A DNA stretch of 64,000 nt from Anderseniella sp963787895 (GCA_963787895.1 CAWBEX010000001.1:558001-622000), one strand, 5' to 3'. Shown: positions 1-8,540, numbered from the stretch's first letter. Made by a program: numbers and translations. The notes: a model not told the origin generated them from the sequence alone.

Positions 1-1070
1 ACTGGCCGTTTATCGTATCCGACTACCATCTCATGATCTGCCCTGCCAAGGACGATGGCAAGATGGCATGGGAAGATGGTGTAGGCACCGGTGGCTACAG
101 CCTCGAGAAATTCGAAGCAGGCGTCTCCACCAAGGTGAAGCGCAATCCGAATTACTGGAAGGAAAACGCCGCCTACTTCGAAGACATCGACAACCTGTTC
201 GTGGCCGATGCCAATGCCCGCACCACCGGTGTTCGCACCGGCTCTCTGCACTCCATGTCAAACCTCGACCTGAAGACAGTGGCTCTGCTTGAGCGCGACA
301 CGAACATCGATATCAGGCCTGTAACCGGCAACAAGCACGCCGTGCTGCCAATGCATGTCGATGTCGCACCGTTCTCCGACGTCAATGTGCGCCTGGCACT
401 CAAGCACGCCGTCAATCGCGAAGAATTCGTGAAGAAGATCCTTCTCGGTCAGGGTGAAATCGGCAACGACTCACCGATCGGTCCTGCCAACATCTACCGC
501 GCCACGGCTGAAGAAATGCCACAGCGCACCTACGATCCGGAAATGGCAAAATCCTACCTTAAAAAGGCCGGCATGGAGAACCTCAAGGTTGCGCTCCACA
601 TCGCCGACACAGCCTTCGAAGGTGGCGTGGATGCTGCCCAGCTCTATGCCGAAAGCGCCAAGGCCGCCGGTATCGAGATCGAAGTTGTGCGTGAAGCAGA
701 TGATGCCTACTGGGATGACGTCTGGCTCAAGAAGCCATGGTGCGGCGGCTACTGGGGTGGCCGTCCGACCGAAGACTGGATGTTCTCGCAGGTATACTCC
801 AAGGGCGCCGACTGGAATGAAACCAAGTGGGCGAACGAAGAGTTCAACAAGCTGCTGGTCGAAGCCCGTTCGGAACTCGACGAGAAGAAGCGCCGCGAAC
901 TTTACGTTCAGATGCAGATCATCTGCAATCAGGACGGCGGTGCCATCATCCCGATGTTCATGGCCTACACACATGCGGTTTCCAAGAAAATCGGCACACC
1001 GGAAAAGTGGGCAAACAACTGGGAACTCGACGGCCACAAGAACGGCGAGCGCTGGTGGATGGCCGGCTAA
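1..1070 (+). CDS. ABC transporter substrate-binding protein, family 5 (peptide/opine type), 5'-truncated by window edge
   Basis: The frame is open from the first complete codon (position 3) with no start, so only the C-terminal ~355 residues are present. Runs such as GTGGYSLEKFEAG and VKRNPNYW, then NVRLALKHAVNREEF, are typical of the SBP_bac_5 family, periplasmic receptors that deliver peptides, opines or similar solutes to an ABC permease. The rest of the fold follows (WGGRPTEDWMFSQVYS, then PMFMAYTHAVSKKIG near the end). The gene ends in TAA and is followed by a strong terminator, so no permease genes lie downstream; if they are linked, they are upstream of the window. The ligand cannot be told from sequence alone. 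Confidence 0.9.
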   Translation, partial: WPFIVSDYHLMICPAKDDGKMAWEDGVGTGGYSLEKFEAGVSTKVKRNPNYWKENAAYFEDIDNLFVADANARTTGVRTGSLHSMSNLDLKTVALLERDTNIDIRPVTGNKHAVLPMHVDVAPFSDVNVRLALKHAVNREEFVKKILLGQGEIGNDSPIGPANIYRATAEEMPQRTYDPEMAKSYLKKAGMENLKVALHIADTAFEGGVDAAQLYAESAKAAGIEIEVVREADDAYWDDVWLKKPWCGGYWGGRPTEDWMFSQVYSKGADWNETKWANEEFNKLLVEARSELDEKKRRELYVQMQIICNQDGGAIIPMFMAYTHAVSKKIGTPEKWANNWELDGHKNGERWWMAG

Positions 1071-1100
1071 GCCGACCCAGTTCACAAACGAACTTCGTGA

Positions 1101-1128
1101 AGCCGCATCCTTCGGGATGCGGCTTTTT
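1101..1128 (+). terminator. Rho-independent terminator of the ABC substrate-binding gene
   Basis: A perfect 10-bp stem (AGCCGCATCC / GGATGCGGCT) closes a TTCG tetraloop and is followed directly by TTTTT. It sits 30 bases after the stop codon of the substrate-binding protein. Confidence 0.92.
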
Positions 1129-1225
1129 CATGTGTGGCTTCATATTGTGACCAAGTGCACATTCTTGCGCGCGCAGCTGCGCTAGTTTCTTCCCATAATA
1201 GAAACACGCAGCAGGAAGCGTCGCC

Positions 1226-1423
1226 ATGTTCGATGATCAGGAAACCGAAGACACCGGGAAATCGCGCACCATTGCCAGACCACTCCTGACCATGGCCATT
1301 GTGCTCACAGTCGCATGGTTTGCCATTGTCGGCGTGACAGTTGCCAGCCAGTCAAGCCAGGGTCAGGTATCCGGCTACGGCATCGACGATATCCAGGCCA
1401 CAATCATCACGGCTTCACGCTGA
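1226..1423 (+). CDS. Small single-pass membrane protein, unknown
   Basis: A 65-residue protein preceded by AGGAAG seven bases before the ATG. Residues 1–16 are polar and charged, residues ~18–41 (ARPLLTMAIVLTVAWFAIVG and following) form one transmembrane helix, and the rest is a short Ser/Gln-rich tail. I do not recognise a family. It stands alone, after a terminator and convergent with ttcA. The good ribosome binding site and clean topology favour a real gene. Confidence 0.5.
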   Translation: MFDDQETEDTGKSRTIARPLLTMAIVLTVAWFAIVGVTVASQSSQGQVSGYGIDDIQATIITASR

Positions 1424-1453
1424 CAAGTGGAATCAAAACACGCAAACATCTGC

Positions 1454-2296
1454 CTAGAGCGTTGAGAAATCAAACAATTCCCGGTCCAGCAAATGGCTCG
1501 GGCTGGTCCTGCCCAACGCCTTCATCATGGTGTCCTTACGCCCCGGCTGACGTGCTTCCATATCATTCAGCATGGCTTTCATCTGGTTACGCTTCAACCC
1601 GTCCTGAGAGCCGCACAAATCGCATGGAATAATTGGAAACTGCAGAGCTGCCGCGAACCGGGCAATATCTTCCTCGGCACAAAAGCTGAGTGGGCGCAGC
1701 ACCGTCAGATCGCCCTCGTCATTGCGCAGTTTGGGCGGCATGGCAGCCAGCTTTGCGCCATACATGAGATTGAGAAAGAATGTCTCCAGTATGTCCTCAC
1801 GATGGTGGCCAAGCACCACGGCCGAACACCCCTCTTCCCGCGCCACGCGATACAAATTGGCGCGCCGCAGACGTGAACACAGCGCGCAATAGGTTGCCCC
1901 TTCAGGCACCTTCTGAGTGACGATGGAGTAGGTATCACGATACTCAATTCGATGCGCAATACCGTGAGCCGACAAGTAGTCCGGCAGAATATGCTTAGGA
2001 AACCCTGGCTGACCCTGATCGAGATTGCATGCCAGCAGATCAACCGGCAGCAATCCACGCCACCTGAGGTCATCCAGGATAGCCAACAAGGTGTAGCTGT
2101 CCTTGCCGCCGGACAGACACACCAGCCACCGCCCTCCTGTCGTTTTGGGCAGCATGGAAAACTCGTCCATGGCCTGGCGCACATTTCGCACCAGCCGCTT
2201 GCGCAACTTCTTGAAAGACACGCTGTCCGGCGCTCCTGTCAGCAATGCAGGACCACCAGTGACTTCCGCTTCCGCGATGTCTTCTGCAGTACTCAT
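1454..2296 (-). CDS. ttcA: tRNA 2-thiocytidine(32) synthetase TtcA
   Basis: This 280-residue PP-loop ATPase adenylates C32 of certain tRNAs before sulfur transfer. The PP-loop SGGKDS is at residues 62–67. Two CxxC motifs follow, CALC (137–140) and CDLC (225–228), in the TtcA contexts CALCSRLRR and IPCDLCGSQ; in characterised TtcA such cysteines hold a [4Fe-4S] cluster. The start is set at the ATG whose ATGA overlaps the stop of the upstream oxidoreductase; a longer open frame begins inside that gene and is rejected. It is the last gene of the thyA–GNAT–folA–oxidoreductase–ttcA chain and converges with the small membrane protein gene. Confidence 0.93.
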   Translation of the reverse strand: MSTAEDIAEAEVTGGPALLTGAPDSVSFKKLRKRLVRNVRQAMDEFSMLPKTTGGRWLVCLSGGKDSYTLLAILDDLRWRGLLPVDLLACNLDQGQPGFPKHILPDYLSAHGIAHRIEYRDTYSIVTQKVPEGATYCALCSRLRRANLYRVAREEGCSAVVLGHHREDILETFFLNLMYGAKLAAMPPKLRNDEGDLTVLRPLSFCAEEDIARFAAALQFPIIPCDLCGSQDGLKRNQMKAMLNDMEARQPGRKDTMMKALGRTSPSHLLDRELFDFSTL

Positions 2297-3543
2297 GATT
2301 GCAGCTTTAGACCATCTGCAAGCCTGGCGGCAACATCCCTGCCAGATTGATAGGCACCATGTGCCGTAGCTTCCCACTTCAGTGAAAATGCCTCGCCTGC
2401 AAATGCTACATTGCCGGTGTCGGCCGCAATCATTGCATGGCGCTTGTGAGCAGAGCCCGGTTTCGCAAAACTGTAGCCACCCTGCACATGGGGGTTCTTG
2501 TTCCAGCTGGTCGTTGCTGCCTTGACAAGATGCTTCCTGATATCTGCACCAAACCCAAGCACCAGCAGGTCCATCGCATGATCAATCATGGCAGCTTCAC
2601 CCATTACGGAAAGCTCTCGCGCAGGTGTGCCCGCGACATGACCGATTGCCAACCCAGGAGCGTATGGGCTGATCTGAAAATTCATCACGTAACCGGCATC
2701 AGGCATGATTGACCCCCCCGGTGTCGCCAGGTCCCTGAAGGGATCACCGGAAAAGCTCATTGCTACCTTCTCGTAGGCACCGCACGGGACATCCTCAACC
2801 AGGGCCAGCAAATCCCTGGCAGGGCCTGCGTTGAACCTGATGTCGCCAGCCCCTAGCACATTGGTCGAAGCAGTTACAATTGCTCCCCTGGCCTCGACTA
2901 CTCCGGCCGGCGTCGTCACCCGGACAACACCCGCTCCCTGTTCAATGGCGCTGACAGGCACACCTGTCCGCACCGGCAGGCCTGCCGCCATCCGTTCAAT
3001 CAAATCGCCATAGCCAGAGGCAACCGGCCAGTTGACTTCGGTGTCCTCATACTCGGAATAGCTTTTCGCCGACACCTCGGACGGATCACCGCTGGCCATG
3101 AGCTGTACCCAGTGCTGCAGAAGCCGGCTCCACCCGCCACACATGTCCAGCGCATCATGCATCGCAAGGTCCGGCACCTTCGCTCCATGTTTGGCAAGCG
3201 CAATGATCGGACCCCACACTGCGTTGATGGCCTCGTCGCGCTCGGCCTCGTCGCCCCATCGCCCGTTTCGCCAGACCCCGAACCAGTCTTCACGCGCATC
3301 AGTAATGTACTTCGCGCCCAGCCGGTCTGCTTGCGCCACCAGTGGATTCACGTCAGCACAATGCAGCCAGTGACAACCCTGATCCCAGTGCTGCGGCAGT
3401 GAAGTCTTGTCGGTGAAGGCGCGTCCGCCAACCCGGTCCATTGCTTCCAGAATTACGAACGGGATATTGCGTGACTGCAATTCAAGTCCGGCACCAACCC
3501 CAGCCGCACCGGCCCCGACAATCACGACCTGCGGATCACTCAT
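2293..3543 (-). CDS. FAD-dependent amine-oxidase-type oxidoreductase
   Basis: A 416-residue flavoprotein. The N-terminal dinucleotide-binding motif GAGAAG is at residues 10–15, followed by the ILEAMDRVGGRAF segment that contacts FAD. A C-terminal block (VAFAGEAFSLKWEATAHGAY) closes the FAD site, as in flavin amine oxidases and related NAD(P)/FAD oxidoreductases. The substrate is unknown and there is no signal peptide. The ATG overlaps the folA stop by 8 bp, and the stop overlaps the ttcA start by 4 bp, so it is probably translated with folate and thymidylate genes. A link to that pathway is only inferred from position. Confidence 0.85.
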   Translation of the reverse strand: MSDPQVVIVGAGAAGVGAGLELQSRNIPFVILEAMDRVGGRAFTDKTSLPQHWDQGCHWLHCADVNPLVAQADRLGAKYITDAREDWFGVWRNGRWGDEAERDEAINAVWGPIIALAKHGAKVPDLAMHDALDMCGGWSRLLQHWVQLMASGDPSEVSAKSYSEYEDTEVNWPVASGYGDLIERMAAGLPVRTGVPVSAIEQGAGVVRVTTPAGVVEARGAIVTASTNVLGAGDIRFNAGPARDLLALVEDVPCGAYEKVAMSFSGDPFRDLATPGGSIMPDAGYVMNFQISPYAPGLAIGHVAGTPARELSVMGEAAMIDHAMDLLVLGFGADIRKHLVKAATTSWNKNPHVQGGYSFAKPGSAHKRHAMIAADTGNVAFAGEAFSLKWEATAHGAYQSGRDVAARLADGLKLQS

Positions 3544-4033
3544 GTTTCACCCGATCATAAACAATCAGCGAAAATGCAGCATCATCTCGCGGGCCTTTCT
3601 CAAATTCGCGCCGCTCCACTTCACGCCATTCATTTTCAGGCATATCAGGCAAAAATGTATCGCCCTCTACGTCAAGATGAATGCGCGTCAGATATATGCG
3701 GTCGATCCGATCCATCACATCCGCATAGATCTGCCCGCCACCAATGATCGACACCTCCGTCTCGCCATGACACAGCGACAAAGCCTCATCCACAGAGCGT
3801 GCAATGTCCGCCCCTTCGGCAACATAATCCCGGTTTCGCGTGATGACGATATTTCTCCTGCCAGGCAGCGGTTTCTTCGGCAGGCTTTCCCAGGTTCGCC
3901 TGCCCATTATCACCGGCTTGCCGAGCGTGATCTCCTTGAACAGTTTCAAATCGGAAGACACATGCCAGGGCAATCCGCCATCCTTGCCGATGACCCCGTT
4001 CTGCGATGCCGCGACCACAGCTGAAACCCTCAT
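3536..4033 (-). CDS. folA: Dihydrofolate reductase
   Basis: This 165-residue enzyme reduces dihydrofolate to tetrahydrofolate with NADPH, regenerating the cofactor oxidised by ThyA. The N-terminal VSAVVAASQNGVIGKDGGLPW holds the Met20-loop Pro-Trp pair; LKLFKEITLGKPVIMGRRTW and LPGRRNIVITRN are the family's next conserved blocks, with IIGGGQIYADVM further on. Length is normal. It overlaps the GNAT gene upstream (ATGA) and the oxidoreductase downstream (8 bp). Co-transcription with thyA matches its metabolic role. Confidence 0.96.
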   Translation of the reverse strand: MRVSAVVAASQNGVIGKDGGLPWHVSSDLKLFKEITLGKPVIMGRRTWESLPKKPLPGRRNIVITRNRDYVAEGADIARSVDEALSLCHGETEVSIIGGGQIYADVMDRIDRIYLTRIHLDVEGDTFLPDMPENEWREVERREFEKGPRDDAAFSLIVYDRVKHE

Positions 4034-4515
4034 TTGCCTTCCTCTGCCAACGCCTTGATGTCATTACCCCACATCTGCCAGGTTTCTGCACCATCAAGCA
4101 CCTTGCCGCCAACCTTGGAATAAAACTTCTGTCCGGCCCGGTTATCGCTCATCGCCAGCCACTCAAACCGCGGACAGTCACGATCAACACAAACCTGCGC
4201 CACGGCCTTCATCAAGGCAAGTCCGGCACCTGAGCCGCGCGCAGTGGAACTGACGACAATATCCTCGAGGTAGATCTTGTTGCGAGCAGTGAATGTGGTG
4301 AATACCTCGTACCAGTAGGCAAGCCCGACAATCTCGCCAGCAGCTTCTGCAACCAGACATCCGCGATGGTCTGCCGCCGCGCACAAAACCGCTTCAAGCT
4401 GCTCCGGTGTGGAGACTACATCGTCCAGATGGCCGTGATGTTCTGCCAGATCGCACACCAGGCGATGCAAAGCGGCGCCGTCGCCTGCCCGCGCGTCGCG
4501 AATGACAATATTCAT
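4030..4515 (-). CDS. GNAT-family N-acetyltransferase
   Basis: A 161-residue acetyltransferase. It opens with IVIRDARAGDGAAL, continues to the strand pair around IYLEDIVVSSTARGSGAGLALM, where RGSGAG is the acetyl-CoA pyrophosphate-binding motif, and ends with the FYSKVGGKV segment. The pattern resembles diamine/spermidine N-acetyltransferase-like GNATs, but the acceptor is not determinable. It sits between thyA and folA with 4-bp ATGA overlaps on both sides, which is unusual for these two genes. Acetylation of a small amine or of an operon partner is possible but unsupported. Confidence 0.85.
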   Translation of the reverse strand: MNIVIRDARAGDGAALHRLVCDLAEHHGHLDDVVSTPEQLEAVLCAAADHRGCLVAEAAGEIVGLAYWYEVFTTFTARNKIYLEDIVVSSTARGSGAGLALMKAVAQVCVDRDCPRFEWLAMSDNRAGQKFYSKVGGKVLDGAETWQMWGNDIKALAEEGK

Positions 4516-5306
4516 ACCGCTACAGGGGCAGCAATGTGCGGGTGCGACTGGTAGCCGATGATTTCGAAGTCCTCGTACACAAACTCATCCAGCGACTTCA
4601 CATCGCGCTTCATTACAAGGCGCGGCAGTGGCAATGGCTCGCGCTTCAACTGCTCATCTGCTTGCTCGATGTGGTTTGAGTACAAGTGCGCATCGCCCAG
4701 CGTATGCACAAAGTCACCAACCTTCAGTCCCGTCACGTGGGCAACCATATGCGTCAGCAAAGCGTATGAAGCAATGTTGAACGGCACACCAAGAAAGATA
4801 TCCGCCGACCTCTGGTAGAGCTGACACGATAGCTTGCCATTGGCCACGTAGAACTGGAACAGGCAGTGACAAGGTGGCAGCGCCATCTGGTCCACATCTG
4901 CCGGGTTCCATGCCGTAACAAGCAGGCGGCGCGAATCCGGCGTCTTCCTGATGCGCTCGACAACATCTGCGATCTGGTCAATTGTGCCGCCATCACGCGC
5001 CGGCCACGAGCGCCATTGATGGCCATAGACCGGCCCCAGGTCTCCGCTATCGTCGGCCCATTCATTCCAAATCGAAACCTGGTTGTCGTTCAGCCACTTT
5101 ATGTTTGTGTCGCCGCGCAGGAACCACAGCAGTTCGATGATGATTGAACGCAGGTGTAGCTTCTTGGTGGTTAGAACAGGGAACCCTTTCGACAAGTCGA
5201 ACCGCATCTGGTGACCAAACACCGACAGCGTGCCGGTCCCGGTTCGATCACCTTTTTGCGCACCGTTCTCGCGAACATGCCTTAGCAAATCCAGATATTG
5301 CTGCAT
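4512..5306 (-). CDS. thyA: Thymidylate synthase
   Basis: This 264-residue enzyme methylates dUMP to dTMP using methylene-tetrahydrofolate. Length matches the E. coli-type enzyme. DRTGTGTLS lies near residues 20–28, the catalytic Cys146 is in LPPCHCLF, and the SADIFLGVPFNIASYALL block binds folate and nucleotide. The ATG gives the canonical MQQYLDLL start; an in-frame GTG directly before it is also within range of the GAGGG upstream. It heads the five-gene operon with GNAT, folA, an FAD oxidoreductase and ttcA. Confidence 0.97.
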   Translation of the reverse strand: MQQYLDLLRHVRENGAQKGDRTGTGTLSVFGHQMRFDLSKGFPVLTTKKLHLRSIIIELLWFLRGDTNIKWLNDNQVSIWNEWADDSGDLGPVYGHQWRSWPARDGGTIDQIADVVERIRKTPDSRRLLVTAWNPADVDQMALPPCHCLFQFYVANGKLSCQLYQRSADIFLGVPFNIASYALLTHMVAHVTGLKVGDFVHTLGDAHLYSNHIEQADEQLKREPLPLPRLVMKRDVKSLDEFVYEDFEIIGYQSHPHIAAPVAV

Positions 5307-5345
5307 CACGCGATTCCCTCATCTTGCCGGGCCTCAGATTAGGCC

Positions 5346-5379
5346 CAAAAGCAAACCGCCGGCAATCACTTGCCGGCGG
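5346..5379 (-). terminator. Terminator downstream of the DUF2853 gene
   Basis: Read on the minus strand, a 10-bp perfect stem (CCGCCGGCAA / TTGCCGGCGG) with a 4-base loop is followed by TTTGCTTTTG. It separates the DUF2853 gene from thyA, implying that thyA has its own promoter between here and its start. Confidence 0.85.
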
Positions 5380-5418
5380 CCATCAACACAAGGTTTTACC
5401 TTGCCACCATGTAACGGC

Positions 5419-5739
5419 CTAGGCGAGTGTGCCCATTGTGCCGGTTTCTTCAGCCAGCAGATAATAAAAGGTCACACGGCTCTTTGTGCGATCGCCCTTC
5501 ATTTTTTCGCAAACAGCAGCCATAGCCTTGTCGGCAGCATCGCCCGCCAAACCAAGCTTCTTGGATGCAAAACCATCACGAACACGGCCCAATTCAACCG
5601 GATCAGTGCACGAAACAAGTGATGCATCTTTGGAACGCAGCGCAATACCGCAATACTTCACGATCGAATCCACCGCAGCGCCGTTCACGCTCTTGGCGTA
5701 TTTGGCAATGTCTGCATGATAATTTGAATTGTCGGCCAT
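5419..5739 (-). CDS. DUF2853 family protein
   Basis: A 106-residue cytoplasmic protein matching the DUF2853 pattern: an N-terminal helical region (IAKYAKSVNGAAVDSIVKYC), a middle part with DPVELGRVRDGFASKKLGL, and a C-terminal RVTFYYLLAEETG. No catalytic motif is known for the family. A good AAGGGGG-type ribosome binding site lies before the ATG. It is monocistronic, with a terminator behind it and a separate gene upstream. Confidence 0.8.
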   Translation of the reverse strand: MADNSNYHADIAKYAKSVNGAAVDSIVKYCGIALRSKDASLVSCTDPVELGRVRDGFASKKLGLAGDAADKAMAAVCEKMKGDRTKSRVTFYYLLAEETGTMGTLA

Positions 5740-5831
5740 AGTATCCCCCTTTGGGTCAGTTAAACGTCAAACACCGGGGAACGCAATGAACTCCACCGGA
5801 ACTCAAATCTTAACAGAAAACCAACCCAAAG

Positions 5832-5852
5832 AAAGGCTAAAGGGTCGCCTTT
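5832..5852 (-). terminator. Possible weak terminator after the YHS-domain gene
   Basis: On the minus strand AAAGGC and GCCTTT form a 6-bp stem around a 9-base loop, followed by CTTTGGG and a T-rich stretch. The stem is short and the T tract interrupted, so the call is tentative. Confidence 0.35.
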
Positions 5853-5861
5853 ATACAACGA

Positions 5862-6323
5862 TCAGTTGAGAATATTCGGCCACTTCTTGTCTGCCGTCTC
5901 GATGTAGCCGGGAATGTCCTTGCTCCAGGTATTCTGCACACCGGACGAGTAGTTGAGGTACAGCTTGCCTTCAACAATCTTCCATTGGTCCGGCTCACCC
6001 TTCACCAGAGCACCCTTCGCCACACCATAGGCGCAGTAGCCGCCATACTGGGGCGCAAACGCGTCGGGGCTGGCCTTGAACTTCTCGAGGTTCTCGGCGC
6101 TTGCAAACTGCCATGTAGCGCCCTTCCACTGGGTGGCAAACTCAGGTTTTCCCAGAACCGGCTTGCCCTCGGTAAAATAGGCGACGACATCATGACCTGC
6201 AGCACCCATACCTTCGACAAGACCAGTAAATATTTCCGGTTTGCCTGCCAGCGCTGGCGTGGCCAGGCTGCCAATGATTGAAACACCTGCTGCTGCAATT
6301 ACAAAACTGCGACGGTTGATCAT
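5862..6323 (-). CDS. Tat-exported YHS-domain protein
   Basis: A 153-residue protein starting at an ATG preceded by AAGGAGA. The leader INRRSFVIAAAGVSIIGSL ends in an ALA-type cleavage site; the adjacent arginines and following F suggest Tat export. The mature part is a YHS-like domain: GHDVVAYFTEGKPVLG, then the segment ending APQYGGYCAYGVAKG, with the single Cys before AYG. YHS domains are found in metal-related and membrane proteins; here a periplasmic, possibly metal-linked role is inference only. A longer open frame begins 66 bases upstream but lacks a ribosome binding site. Confidence 0.85.
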   Translation of the reverse strand: MINRRSFVIAAAGVSIIGSLATPALAGKPEIFTGLVEGMGAAGHDVVAYFTEGKPVLGKPEFATQWKGATWQFASAENLEKFKASPDAFAPQYGGYCAYGVAKGALVKGEPDQWKIVEGKLYLNYSSGVQNTWSKDIPGYIETADKKWPNILN

Positions 6324-6457
6324 CGATCTATCTCCTTGATCCGTATTTGATGACCAAACCCTAAGCGAAACATGGATGAACTTCATCACACGAACGCCTT
6401 ATCGAGCTTCAAGTTCGCGTGAGACTTTATTTTGTCATTCACACGTCCTATATTGAT

Positions 6458-6815
6458 GTTGCCGGTGTTCGCATCGGCTATGGCAATAAACTGCTGTCGC
6501 AATAAACCATTCGGACCCGGGGGCAGTACCCGGCACCTCCACCAAACAGCGCTTTATGTGGGCTGAATATTGGTGAGGCCAGTTTCCCGGATCAGCGCTG
6601 TCTGATGGGGGTGAACCAGGATCGACGAGGGTGTAAAGGATTGTCTTTTGCCCGGCATTGTACCGCCGTTATCGGGCTATCTTAATAGTTGCAAACGACA
6701 ACTATGCGGAAGCACGTCTGGCTGCGTAACGCAGTCCGATCGCTTCGATCAAAGCCCTAGGCCCTCGCAGGTCTAGGCGGGGTTCGGGGGCACCTGGCAA
6801 CAGAAGCCCCCACTT
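6458..6815 (+). ncRNA. ssrA: Circularly permuted two-piece tmRNA (alphaproteobacterial ssrA)
   Basis: The acceptor piece comes first: a UUCG-capped hairpin (6461–6478), a T arm with 5-bp stem and loop GGCAGTA, and the 3' end CACCTCC–ACCA (6534–6544). After a processed spacer, closed by an AACAGCGCT/AGCGCTGT pairing, the coding piece starts at GGGGGTG (6607–6613), which pairs with CACCTCC to form the 7-bp acceptor stem. The tag frame at 6691–6729 reads ANDNYAEARLAA plus TAA. The 3' part ends in a GGGGGC/GCCCCC helix (6786–6811). The RNA rescues stalled ribosomes; outer boundaries are approximate. Confidence 0.95.
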
Positions 6816-7018
6816 TCCGGGACTGTAGTCATGATATGCCAAAGGCACCGCAATTGCGGGCCGGTATCGTAAGTCCGCTGCGCCGCCTGCTCCCTGCTCC
6901 CGCGCGTGTTATGCTCGATTGCGGGAAAAACACATCGCCGCATAGCGAAGCAGCGGTTGAAGTTGTAGAGTGGCTCCAACAATAAGGGAATCACTTCGAA
7001 TTTGATGGATGACGCAAC

Positions 7019-7561
7019 TTGAGCAATGAAAGCAAGACGACCGTAGACCTGATGAGGTACGACCTGCTGGCTCAGCATGCACTGCGCTCGGTAGTCCGCC
7101 TTGCGCTCCTGCGCGTAGTCAGGGAAGGCGTGCTGCCTGGCGAACATCATTTTTTCATATCATTCGACACCGGCTTTGAAGGTGCGAGTGTGTCCGACCG
7201 GATCAAGGCCAAGTATCCGGACGACATGACCATCGTGCTGCAGCACCAGTTCTGGAACCTTCATGTCTTTGACAAGTATTTCGAGGTCGAACTTTCTTTC
7301 GACAACATACCTGAAAAGCTGGTCATCCCGTTTGCAGCTGTGAAGGGCTTCTTCGACCCGACAGTGCAGTTTGGCCTGCAGTTTGAACCAGGCGTATTTG
7401 AAGAAGTGGACAACGAAGCACCTGCTTCTGCCACAGACACTTCAGGTATACAGGACAACGGATCTACCAGTGCTGCGGAAAACGATGACTCTGCAACGCC
7501 AGCAAAAGCCTCAAACGATGACTCAACGGTGGTATCGCTTGACAAGTTCCGCAAAAAATAA
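7019..7561 (+). CDS. sspB: ClpXP adaptor SspB (alphaproteobacterial type)
   Basis: A 180-residue protein that delivers ssrA-tagged substrates to ClpXP. The folded domain (DLMRYDLLAQHALRSVVR, HHFFISFDTGFEG, MTIVLQHQFWNLHVFDKYF, DPTVQFGLQF) fits alpha-type SspB; it is followed by an acidic Ser/Thr-rich linker and a short C-terminal module, STVVSLDKFRKK, of the kind that docks to ClpX. The best start is a TTG (MSNESKTT); the next in-frame ATG, 11 codons later, would cut into the conserved N-terminus. It lies ~200 bases after ssrA, the source of the tags it reads. Confidence 0.9.
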   Translation: MSNESKTTVDLMRYDLLAQHALRSVVRLALLRVVREGVLPGEHHFFISFDTGFEGASVSDRIKAKYPDDMTIVLQHQFWNLHVFDKYFEVELSFDNIPEKLVIPFAAVKGFFDPTVQFGLQFEPGVFEEVDNEAPASATDTSGIQDNGSTSAAENDDSATPAKASNDDSTVVSLDKFRKK

Positions 7562-8540
7562 GCTGCTCGTAGCGCTGTGCGGTGGTCTGGCCGTTGGCTT
7601 TGCGGTCATCACCGTTGCGTCCAGCTTGGCAATTGCCCAGACAAAGGGAACCGTAAACAACCAGGCCAAACCACCACTGCCCGAAATCACGGATGTCTTG
7701 CCAGCCAAACTCTATTTCGGCCGCGTTGTTGGCCCGGCGCCACTCAAGCCAGAGGTTTTTGGCAGCTATTCCCGTGGTTGCTTTGCCGGCGCTGTAGAGA
7801 TGCCGGCCGATGGACCGGCCTGGCAGGTCATGCGCCCTTCGCGCGACCGGGCATGGGCGCACCCGGACATGATCAAACTGGTCAAACGTCTTGCTGTGGA
7901 AGCCAAGGCCAATGACGGGTGGAACGGTTTGCTGGTTGGTGATCTGCAGCAACCTCGAGGCGGCCCCATGCTCACCGGACACGCCTCACATCAGGCTGGT
8001 CTTGATGCCGACATTTGGCTGACGCCCATGCCTGACAGAACTCTCTCGCGAAAAGAGCGTGAGACGATCTCGGCAACGCTCATGACTCTGGACCGCAAGC
8101 GCATCAATCCCAAGCTCTGGACTGATGCTCACAGCCGCCTGATCATGCGGGCTGCTTCATACACCGATGTTGCAAGGATTTTTGTTCACCCTCCGATCAA
8201 GAAAGCGCTTTGTGACTTTGCCGGAAACAAGGGCAGCTGGCTGGCAAAGGTGCGTCCGCTCAAGGGACACAACTATCACTTCCACATCAGGATGAAATGC
8301 CCTGCCGGCTCGCCACAGTGCAAAAACCAGGCTGCGCCAAGCCCGAAGGACGGGACCGGTTGCGGCGAGGAACTGGCCTACTGGTTCTCCGACCAACCAT
8401 GGAAGCAGCCGAAGTACACACCACCAGCCAAAACACCGACAATCGTCAATGGCGTGCCAATTCCGCGCAAAAAACCGGTTGCAAGAAAGAACCTGGCATG
8501 GTTGCCCAAGGCCTGCAGGGCGCTGGTCACAATTCGCTAG
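7518..8540 (+). CDS. mepA: Penicillin-insensitive murein endopeptidase MepA (M74)
   Basis: A 340-residue exported zinc peptidase that cleaves peptidoglycan cross-links. After a basic N-terminus, residues ~17–40 (LLVALCGGLAVGFAVITVAS) form the signal or anchor. The domain has the LTGHASHQAGLDADIWL block with metal ligands His and Asp, and the HFHIRMKCP block with the third ligand. Cysteine pairs characteristic of the family are present (GCFAG, RMKCP, QCKN, GCGEEL). The ATG lies 44 bases inside the end of sspB in another frame, so the two are probably one transcription unit. A Pro/Lys-rich tail extends beyond the usual length. Confidence 0.9.
   Translation: MTQRWYRLTSSAKNKLLVALCGGLAVGFAVITVASSLAIAQTKGTVNNQAKPPLPEITDVLPAKLYFGRVVGPAPLKPEVFGSYSRGCFAGAVEMPADGPAWQVMRPSRDRAWAHPDMIKLVKRLAVEAKANDGWNGLLVGDLQQPRGGPMLTGHASHQAGLDADIWLTPMPDRTLSRKERETISATLMTLDRKRINPKLWTDAHSRLIMRAASYTDVARIFVHPPIKKALCDFAGNKGSWLAKVRPLKGHNYHFHIRMKCPAGSPQCKNQAAPSPKDGTGCGEELAYWFSDQPWKQPKYTPPAKTPTIVNGVPIPRKKPVARKNLAWLPKACRALVTIR

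Noticed and set aside
7371..7517. Extended start for mepA inside sspB
   Set aside because: The upstream codons lie deep within sspB and add no signal-peptide features; the ATG at 7518 leaves a normal basic-hydrophobic export signal.
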